Shown piece after piece: positions 28,202-35,325 of a stretch of 35,325 nt of DNA. Each line of letters opens with the position of its first letter. Within the stretch, counting starts at the first letter, position 1. Below the pieces are notes generated by a model. That model ran no database searches and was not told the origin of the DNA. It was given only the letters and a program-made list of their open reading frames with translations. Both the position numbers and the translations under genes were made by a program. The DNA comes from Entamoeba invadens IP1 (taxonomy: Eukaryota > Evosea > Mastigamoebida > Endamoebidae): positions 653,990-689,314 of the forward strand of contig NW_004443692.1 in assembly GCF_000330505.1 (NCBI RefSeq), given 5' to 3'.

Positions 28202-31200
28202 TTACTCATTACTCAAGTCTCTCATCTGTCTTGCGACTCTGTCATTTCTTCTATTGATGACCTCTTCGATTTTCTCACTATTCACGTCGGCATCCAATTC
28301 GACATTACTTGGAGATTGGTCATCAATTTTGACAATCATTTTACAAACTGTGTCAAAGTTAGGTCTTGTCTCTGGATCTTTTTCCCAGCAGCTTTCCAAC
28401 AAGGATCTATAAGTGCTTGGCATGACGTCATCAATAGGTAACCGTTTTCCACTCAACACAAATTCTTTGATTTCAAAGAGTGACTTGAACGACTTATATG
28501 GCTCTTCTTGATAAAAGAGTTCCCAAGCAGTAATTGCAAAAGAGAACACGTCTCCCGCATAAGTGTAAACGTCGTTATATGTTTCTGGTGCTGCGTACAC
28601 AGGTGTTCCAAGTCCTTTGTCCTCATTATTTTTCATTGTTTTCTTCACAAATCGCGATGTCCCAAAATCAGTGATTTTGATACAACACGCCGAGTCTGCG
28701 TATAACGAATTCACAAGTAAATTGTCTGGCTTCAAGTCCAAATGCATCATTTTGTTTTCATGAAGAAATTGCATACCACGAGCCGAATCAAACAACATCC
28801 TTACTTTCAATTTGTAGGGAAGCTTCAAGTAGTCTTCTTTGTCTTGTCTGAGATACTCTCCCAGTGCGCCTAAAACGAAGAATTGGATGACCATTGAGAC
28901 TTGTGGAATATAAGTGACGGACCCCATATAATTCGCAATAAACGGATTACGCAATTTACCCATAATTTCACACTCGTTGATCACTTCTTTCTTCAACTCC
29001 GCCATTTCATCATCACTTAAATTCTCCCACCTGAATTGTTTGACAGCGACGGGAACACTTCGGTAACGCCCAATGTATAATTTACCCATCGCACCTTCTG
29101 CTATTGGGACATCTGACATATTCAACTCGTCCATATCTAAATACGTCGAACTGGCCGCGTCTGTTGTTAAAGTCAAGTAATGGTGATACCTCAATTTTAC
29201 GTCTTTGATGTAATTCTCAAGGGATATTTGGTCGTCATGCCCCCATGTTTCAAAAGTCTTGTCTTTGAGTGTATTTGCAATTTGGTTCAACGTGTGTTTT
29301 GACTCGCTAAACCACACGGTGTATGGAATTTTCATTTCTCGAATTTTTGTTGTGCAGTGAATAGTCATATATATCGTTTCGAGTTTCATTCCTAGTTGTT
29401 ACTAACTTGTCACACTCTTATCTTGCAGTATTCGACTGTTTATCTTTAAATTGAAACAAACCGGTGTGTGGACTTAAAAACATCACTTGAGGTTCGAAGT
29501 GGAAGATGTACTTAGGGTTATTTGGGGTATGGAAGATTATCATCATACTAAGGTGTTAATAAGATGCATTTAAGTAAATTGAATTGTAACAAACTTCTTC
29601 TTCTTACTACAATTTTTAACTTCAATTCTTTCAAAACGCGTTTCGTTGATTGCAGTTGCTACGGTGTTATTACCAAAGTCCAAATTAATTGGATCAATAT
29701 AATACTTTGCATCATCATCCGGGCCTTTATTTGTAGATCCTGAGATGTAATTGTAATAGACTGGTTGTTGTGTTTTGTAGATGTTGATGTCCGTCTTCTT
29801 GTATTTCACAACAAACAATAATACAACAAGTATTATACCAACACATATTACAACAAACAAAAAGACACCGACGATGATCAAAGTGAGTCCAGTAGTCCCT
29901 AACCCCTTTGCTATACACGAAGTCTTATCTGCCGGATTTGTTATGTAATTTTCTGGGCACTGACAATTATCATCACAATACAACCCCGAGTCACAATATT
30001 CTTGATACGTCTTTCCATTCCCTAAATCAACTACATCAGAGTCAAGTTGCTGATTACCACACAATGAGTATTTGCATTTGTTGTTGTTCGCTGTAAAGTC
30101 GCTTCTACACATACAATTTGACTGACACCCTTCACTCCCAGCTAAACACTGTTCATCACTTCTCATAGACCCACTCAAACATTCTGCACTGATACAATAG
30201 TGATCAACTAAGGAATACCCAGCATCACATATACAATTCGAATCACAATGTGGAGCTCCATAATAACACAAATTGGAATTGTCTGGTGTCGTCCACGTGT
30301 TGTTGTAATAACACTTCAAATGACACTCATCCCCCCCATACTGATCAGCACAAACACACGTCGCTGCACTCGTCGAACACGTCCCACGTTTTTCTTTCAG
30401 TCCACAATCGTTCGGGCATATTGCTCTAAATGTCAGTGTTATTCCTCTAAAGTGGTCTGCTGTTACTATGGAAAATGATCTTCTAGCATTGACATCTCCA
30501 GCTACTTTAACCTCAATACCGTGCGTATTTTCTTCGTGCGCATGTCCATATTTCTCTCCTATCCACATTTCATTGCACTTCGCTTTATACACACCATCTA
30601 CTTGAGTTACTTGATAATTCTGCAAATATATAATTCTATCGTCTGCAATCGAGTCGACACGAATAGAATAGTCTCCAGTGAAATTCATAGTGAATAACAT
30701 TGTTTTCATGATCCTATTTGGCATACACAACACACTGTTATATAATGCATCTGTTTCCATAGGGAAATACACACTTATCGAATCACTCAAATCTGCACTG
30801 AGTCGATCTGCATCTTCTTGTGAAAAGTTATAAAAGAGTGTTCCTTGTGGATTTGAGAATGCATGGGCACTCAGCTTGATTTGTGTTCCGACAGAGCCGT
30901 CTAAATTTATAAATATTCTGACCTTTTTATCGTCTGTGTCATCAAAAATATTTGAGATGATCATGTTGAGAATACCACTTTCAGTCGTGGAGTTCACTTT
31001 GGTGTGGCCCAAACACGACGGAGAGTAATCGTTTGAATTTGAGGAAGTGATGTCAATATTCACAGAAGACGTTATCACACTCTTTGTCACACTTAAATGG
31101 AAATTCATCTCTGCACCAAAAGTCGACATGTCGAGTTCAAACCATTTCCCAAATCGATACTTTGAAGTGCTATAACACGGAGAACTATCGACTTCAGAAT

Positions 31201-31513
31201 CCGCATTCAAAACAAACGAAATCTCTTCGTCAAAATTCAGTTTTTGAATGTTGTTAGAAATCCACCCCGTCGCAGTCGCAAAATTATCTGATTTAACACA
31301 ACCGGTATCTGTGGAGACATATACTGTTTTGGTCTCGTGTAACGGGTTTACCCACTTACAAGTCAAACAAGCGTTGTCGTTGATGTACCCATCACCACAA
31401 TTACCTAAACATGTGTAATTTGATGTACACTTTGTGGTACATCCTATTGAACAAGGTACATCAGAGGAACCACCAAATACCAAAGAAAAACAGAGGAGTA
31501 TCATTTGAAACAT
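28202..31513 (-). CDS. Entamoeba transmembrane receptor kinase (TMK), Cys-rich ectodomain plus TKL kinase, three exons
   Basis: One gene of 1064 aa that two introns make look like two ORFs. Exons on the minus strand: 31513-29595, 29547-29462, 29391-28202. The signal peptide is MFQMILLCFSLVFGG. The ectodomain has an N-terminal Cys cluster, a beta-rich middle, then EGF-like/Cys-knot repeats (CVCADQYGGDECHLKC; CQSNCMCRSDF). The TM is at about residues 541-569, followed by KYKK. The juxtamembrane part has NLDFGNNTVA and the joined NCSKKK-NMMIIFHTPNNPK. The kinase has the Gly-loop EGAMGKLYIG, Lys786 (VAVKQF), catalytic loop HLDLKPDN (Leu replaces the Arg of HRD), DFGTSRF, and GTPVYAAPETY with GDVFSFAITAWELF. 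Domain order and kinase sequence fit the large TMK family of Entamoeba. All kinase catalytic residues except the HRD Arg are in place, so it is probably active, and RD-type activation-loop control is not expected. Confidence 0.93.
29392..29461 (-). other. TMK intron 2 (70 nt)
   Basis: On the minus strand it runs from GTTTGTTTCA to AACAACTAG. It splits a Gly codon (G/GA) and joins FLSPHTG to MKLETIYMTIHC. An earlier TTAG lies 10 nt upstream but is out of frame. Confidence 0.85.
29548..29594 (-). other. TMK intron 1 (47 nt)
   Basis: On the minus strand it runs from GTTTGTTACA to AACACCTTAG. It splits an Asn codon (AA/T) and contains the in-frame stop that would otherwise end the ectodomain ORF. 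Confidence 0.85.
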
Positions 31514-32158
31514 TTTACTCTTTATAAGTTCTTCGTTTCATTTAAAATTATAAAAACAAATCAATCACTATGAAATGTCTTTATTTATGTTGACTTAATT
31601 TAGAAAACCGTTTAAAATCCTTTCATCGTTGCCGCAGTTTAATAGGAAAACGCTCATTCGAAGTGTTTTGATTACCATGGTAAAACTTTCCTGTAAATTC
31701 TCGAAAAAAGGATTAAAACAATAAGAAATTGCTTCAAACCGTCATACTCGTTCTTTTGGTTTGCTATTTTACTTGTTCTATTTATACTTGATCTGTTTTT
31801 ATAATGGTTTTATTTATAATTATTTTATTACTTAACTATTTGTTGTGTATTTTCGAAGCCAAATTTGTATTACTTTTTGTGAATGTAAGCAACCCAAGTG
31901 TCCCAATTAATTAAGAAGAATTGGTGGCATTTACAAGTCAAATATTTTCCAATTTTTACTTTTCAATAAAAACAAGTGACAATTGTAAAATACTGTGATG
32001 GTGCTACTTATCGTGTTTCAATAATATAATTTAAAAACTTCAATAATAAAGTCGGTTCTTTTTTTTTTCATTGAAAGTTTTTTAATTCATTTTCAATTTC
32101 CATTCAAAAATGTGTAAAATTTCACTCTTTTTTACAACAAAATAAAACTAAAATATTA
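31514..32158. other. Divergent intergenic region (TMK / 163-aa gene)
   Basis: AT-rich with no ORF of coding quality. It must hold both promoters. A CCATGG-centred near-palindrome at about 31674-31684 (TTACCATGGTAA) stands out. Confidence 0.5.
31673..31684. repeat. Perfect 12-bp palindrome TTACCATGGTAA
   Basis: Lies about 160 nt upstream of the TMK start (minus) and 475 nt upstream of the 163-aa gene. Such sites can bind dimeric regulators, but no function is shown. Confidence 0.45.
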
Positions 32159-32650
32159 ATGAAGTTTTTAGTGGGGTTGGTGACTCTTTTAAGTATTGCA
32201 AATGCGTTGGAATTGAAAGAGATTGTTGGAGAGTTTACTGACGAGAGGAGAAATTATATGATATCACCACACGCTACATACCCACACGTTTTCGAAATTT
32301 TTAAAAACCAAATTCTATATCAACTAATTGAGAGAGAAGGGTCTGTCGACATCATCGATGGGAAGAATAACAACTTGGGTAATTTACAAATCGTGACAAA
32401 CACATCAACAAGCCTTGTCGCAGAGAGCGCAAAAATCAAATTGACTTGTTCCCAAACCTTAGTGAAAATCGAAAAGAAAAGAATTGTCGAGACGTTGTTG
32501 GACATCCACAGAGAAAAATCACACTTTATGTTTGATATCGCATTTTACGCGTTTTTTATTGGTGTTCTCGCAGTGTATTACTTCGTTTTGAAGAACGGTG
32601 GATTATCATATATTGCTGGGAGTGTTGCTTCACATCCAAAGATGAATTAG
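32159..32650 (+). CDS. Type I single-pass membrane protein of the secretory pathway, unrecognised (163 aa)
   Basis: The signal peptide MKFLVGLVTLLSIANA probably cleaves before LELKEIVGEF. The roughly 105-residue luminal domain contains an NTST glycosylation site and a single Cys (KLTCSQT), so no internal disulfide pair. One TM segment follows (MFDIAFYAFFIGVLAVYYFVL, read as two overlapping parts), then a short cytosolic tail ending GSVASHPKMN. There is no KKxx ER signal. Overall plan (signal, small luminal domain, TM, short tail) recalls p24 or translocon-associated proteins, but no signature of either is seen. Confidence 0.8.
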   Translation: MKFLVGLVTLLSIANALELKEIVGEFTDERRNYMISPHATYPHVFEIFKNQILYQLIEREGSVDIIDGKNNNLGNLQIVTNTSTSLVAESAKIKLTCSQTLVKIEKKRIVETLLDIHREKSHFMFDIAFYAFFIGVLAVYYFVLKNGGLSYIAGSVASHPKMN

Positions 32651-32744
32651 TGATTATATTATTTAATTGGAATTTTACTATGTACCATAACAATTTTAAT
32701 TATAAATAATAATACAGTTAAATGTTTGAAAAACATATCAACAC

Positions 32745-33860
32745 TTAATTCCACACAGACCCAAAATACCCAGAAACCCCAACAAGTAAGGGTCCTCCAC
32801 CAACAAACAGATTCGTCTTCGAGAGATTTGCAGAAACCGAGTAGACGGCTTGGGGGATGTCTGACTCGGTCATGTCGGGAAACGTGTTTCTAATCACACC
32901 ACTGCATTTGTGGTATACCGTGTGCTTGTAATCTCCTGCCTTCCTCATGTCGACGAACGAAACGCTGCCGCTTCCTCCTCCTATCACGAGATAGTTGTCC
33001 AAAAACAACACACTCCTCACTCCCCAGTTAATATCTACGTGGCCAATCACAACGACTTCCCGTTTTTCGCGCGGGTCTAAAACAGTTGTAAAGCTCCTGG
33101 ACCCAACAGCAATGTACGAGCTGTCTTGCTTCACGTCCATCGCGACTAACTCGTACGTGTCTTCAAGTTGCTCGTTGTGTATAAGAGTCGTTGTTTGTGC
33201 ATCCCAAATACCGACCACACCATCCGACGTCAAACTGTAACACTCTTTTTTGGCCTTCTGTACGCCCACACATCGAATCTTCACACCTTCGATCGTCTTT
33301 GTTTCATAGGGTGATTGGATGTGGAGCTTTGGCATGTTGTCGCCCTTGTTGTTTGGTTGGTCGACCTGCCAAAAACACAACTTACCCTCTCTTCCTCCAC
33401 TAAAAACAACGTTGTTGTCAACAAACTTGGAACCAAAAACCCAGTCGTCGTGTCCTCTCAAAAGAGACACAGGTGTTTCTCTTTTCGTGTCAAAAACGAC
33501 GATGTCGTTTGGGGAGTCACTTCCACTCACCAACAAACCGGCGTCACCAACCGGCCAAAAGTCTACGTCGTGTATTCCACTCCCTCTGTCGTAGTTCACC
33601 CGAGTATTTGGCAGTTTGAGTTTTGTGACGTTCATTGAGTAAACATTCCACAGTGACAGGGAATTGTCTTTCGTCCCTGTCGCAACGGTATCTTCGCTCA
33701 CCCAACACGACGCAAAGATCTTGTCGCAATCACTTGGAGGGTATTTGATCTGCTCTGTCGCGTAAAAGTGTGGCAGGCGGGTTTCAAAAACCTTCTCAAA
33801 CTCCTCCGAATATAAATTTGCATCGAGACGTTGGTTGCGTTGTTGAATCGCACTTATCAT
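32745..33860 (-). CDS. DCAF12-like WD40 protein (probable CUL4-DDB1 substrate receptor)
   Basis: 371 aa from the ATG at 33858-33860. The whole length fits DCAF12: a basic N-terminal segment (QQRNQRLDANLYSEEFEKVF), then DKIFASCWVSEDTVATG, LLRGHDDWVFGSKFV, NVVFSGGREGKLCFWQVD, SLTSDGVVGIWDA, YIAVGSRSFTTVLDPREK, WGVRSVLFLDNYLVIGGG with GSVSFVDMRKAG, and the C-terminal signature NLFVGGGPLLVGVSGYFGSV. In animals, DCAF12 docks on DDB1-CUL4 and captures proteins ending in Glu-Glu. Animal DCAF12 is about 450 aa; this copy has shorter loops. The family call rests on the last signature and the WVF and WGVRS blocks. The ligase role here is inferred. Confidence 0.8.
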   Translation of the reverse strand: MISAIQQRNQRLDANLYSEEFEKVFETRLPHFYATEQIKYPPSDCDKIFASCWVSEDTVATGTKDNSLSLWNVYSMNVTKLKLPNTRVNYDRGSGIHDVDFWPVGDAGLLVSGSDSPNDIVVFDTKRETPVSLLRGHDDWVFGSKFVDNNVVFSGGREGKLCFWQVDQPNNKGDNMPKLHIQSPYETKTIEGVKIRCVGVQKAKKECYSLTSDGVVGIWDAQTTTLIHNEQLEDTYELVAMDVKQDSSYIAVGSRSFTTVLDPREKREVVVIGHVDINWGVRSVLFLDNYLVIGGGSGSVSFVDMRKAGDYKHTVYHKCSGVIRNTFPDMTESDIPQAVYSVSANLSKTNLFVGGGPLLVGVSGYFGSVWN

Positions 33861-34268
33861 GTCTTTTTCCTTGATTTCGCCTCCCTTCTGTCCTCTCCTT
33901 CTGTTAACTCAATCTCGTCAATCCTTTTGACATCTACGATTTACCATTATTTATAGTTCTTTTTCTTCAAGTATAGTTCAGTTTTTTCGGGTATTTGATT
34001 TTTTCTTTCTTTTGGTGAAAACAAAAGCGTGTTTTGTTTCGTATTTTCAAACTATATTTATAATTATATTTAGTAATAAATATGGTATTTTTAGTACATA
34101 ACAAATACTCTAGTTAAATTATAATAAATTGAATAGTTTAAAAAAATGCTAATTTGGGTTTTACAACACTAATAACACATATAATTACAAAAATACTATC
34201 AAACCCCATAAATATATATTATTCTGACCTCTCATTTGTTTCGAGGTTGGAATCGTTTCGCCAAGATC
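33861..34268. other. Intergenic region between two minus-strand genes
   Basis: The first 130 bases upstream of the DCAF12-like gene are pyrimidine-rich (TCGCCTCCCTTCTGTCCTC), and the rest is AT-rich. No gene is seen. Confidence 0.45.
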
Positions 34269-35325
34269 TCATTTTTGATTAGATTCAAAGAGGACGATAT
34301 CTTTCAGCATTCCCTCGGACGTCCCCATGCAAAGCGATTCATTGAGTCCACTCGTGTCGTTGAAGACCTTATTAATATTCTTAAAACACACTGCAAAAGG
34401 TCGTGTAGTTCTCAAATATAGCACGTCGTCGATACAATAAGTCCAAAACGCGCCATCGACGACTCTTGCCAATTTTACGTCTTTTTTTGGTGTTAAAAAG
34501 AGATATCCAGTGTTATTGTTATTTCGAAGTGAAAAGAGAGAAATATGCTGTTCCTCCTCACACACTCCTACAGGGAGATGGATTCCAAAGACATTCTTAA
34601 AATAATCCCTAAACACAATCATCGTTCCGCCACTCCTCATTTCGGCGCAATCTTCCTCTCCGGCTTTCCTCACTGCCCATTCCGCCATTCCAACGTCTTG
34701 AAACAGTTGTCTAATGTCGTCTGTTTTCACCAAAAAGTCAAAATAAAACTCAAGACTTTTCGCTTTTGCTTTGTTGACGTCAATCGAATAGAACTCGATA
34801 ATCTTCACCATATTTGAGATCGCGTTGACTTTGTTCTGCAATTCCTTCCCAATTGCTATTTCCACGACGTCGCGGAACTCTCTTGCCTGGTCCAGTGTCA
34901 TCATTGTCTCACACATGAAGTCGGTGAGTTCGCCCATTTTCATTTGCGTCACGAAGTATTTTTTCAAGTCGAGTAACGCCTCATTGAGACTCATTCCGCA
35001 ATAATGGGTAGAGAACAGTTCTGCAGCCTTTCTCCATTCATTCATTAAAACGCTTAACCCGACAGTTTGTGCGACGATATCGAACGCGACAGTTAGTCTT
35101 CTCTCGGGGTCGTGTTTAATAACGACTTGTCCTATTTCGACATCGCCAAAGAAACAATTTTTGGTCCAGATCTCTGAAGTGAGCGGTTCATTATCAATTT
35201 GGGCGTATTTTAAAGCTTCCGTTAAAGGGACATCCGCCAAACATAGTTCTTTAACTATACTTTCTCGGTTTTCTATTTTTCTAATAATAAGTGGTGAGTC
35301 CGGTCGTTGATATAATGAAGAAGAT
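34269..35325 (-). CDS. Unrecognised protein, 5'-partial (at least 350 aa)
   Basis: The frame is open from the right edge of the window (reading YQRPDSPLIIRKIENRES into VKELCLADVPLTEALKYAQ) to the TGA at 34269-34271. No ATG is needed within the window, so the gene starts beyond it. The visible part is mostly helical, with conserved-looking blocks (TVGLSVLMNEWRKAAELFST; TDFMCETMMTLDQAREFRDV) and a beta-rich C-terminal third (TGYLFLTPKKDVKLARVVDG, TYCIDDVLYLRTTRPFAV). No TM or catalytic motif is visible. It could be a helical-bundle regulator with a PH-like end, but this is only a shape guess. Confidence 0.75.
   Translation of the reverse strand, partial: SSSLYQRPDSPLIIRKIENRESIVKELCLADVPLTEALKYAQIDNEPLTSEIWTKNCFFGDVEIGQVVIKHDPERRLTVAFDIVAQTVGLSVLMNEWRKAAELFSTHYCGMSLNEALLDLKKYFVTQMKMGELTDFMCETMMTLDQAREFRDVVEIAIGKELQNKVNAISNMVKIIEFYSIDVNKAKAKSLEFYFDFLVKTDDIRQLFQDVGMAEWAVRKAGEEDCAEMRSGGTMIVFRDYFKNVFGIHLPVGVCEEEQHISLFSLRNNNNTGYLFLTPKKDVKLARVVDGAFWTYCIDDVLYLRTTRPFAVCFKNINKVFNDTSGLNESLCMGTSEGMLKDIVLFESNQK

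Noticed and set aside
29570..31513. Stand-alone secreted/membrane Cys-rich protein
   Set aside because: Its terminal codons after NCSKKK lie in an intron; splicing continues the gene into the kinase exon.
1..35325. tRNA, rRNA or CRISPR arrays
   Set aside because: No cloverleaf-like T-arm, rRNA core or regularly spaced repeats were recognised by eye.

Overview
The window reads as nuclear DNA of an Entamoeba species, most like E. invadens. Coding regions are moderately AT-rich and gaps are extremely AT-rich. Introns are few and short, and all start with GTTTG (GTTTGT or GTTTGC). There is a complete receptor of the Entamoeba transmembrane-kinase (TMK) type. A long-inverted-repeat DNA element is present; cut-and-paste DNA transposons are known to be common in E. 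invadens and scarce in E. histolytica. The species is an inference from these traits; no database was searched.

Left part (1-14.2 kb), left to right: the 3' part of a papain-fold cysteine protease; NAA10/ARD1 (NatA acetyltransferase); a tiny PMP3 proteolipid gene (minus); the large replication protein A subunit (minus, with an apparent 1-nt frameshift in its zinc finger); a three-exon p50RhoGAP-like protein; a six-TM protein of unknown family (minus); an 896-aa Glu/Lys/Pro-rich protein; ribophorin I/OST1 in two exons; a 73-aa ORF (minus); and a 103-aa charged coiled-coil protein.

Repeat block (14.5-17.6 kb). The core is a non-autonomous element at 14798-16664 with 411-bp, almost perfect terminal inverted repeats. 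Next to it lies a 595-bp unit with 30-bp inverted ends that encloses a 147-aa ORF. Both sit between a third, weaker inverted pair at 14521-14542 and 17535-17555.

Right part (17.6-35.3 kb): a zuotin/DNAJC2-type ribosome-associated J protein; a phospholipase B-like Ntn hydrolase; an unrecognised two-exon 98-aa protein; a 2.4-kb gene-poor stretch; two paralogous, atypical Ras-like GTPases 1.7 kb apart; a 1064-aa transmembrane kinase (minus) that two short introns make look like two genes; a 163-aa single-pass secretory-pathway membrane protein; a DCAF12-like WD40 protein (minus); and the 3' part of an unrecognised gene (minus) that runs off the window.

Most genes are unrelated housekeeping functions packed on both strands, with no operon logic. 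Functional themes are co-translational processing (NAA10, zuotin, OST1) and small-GTPase or kinase signalling (RhoGAP, two Ras-like proteins, TMK). Eight introns were inferred by joining frames to restore family alignments. Two of them need an AAG acceptor instead of TAG.
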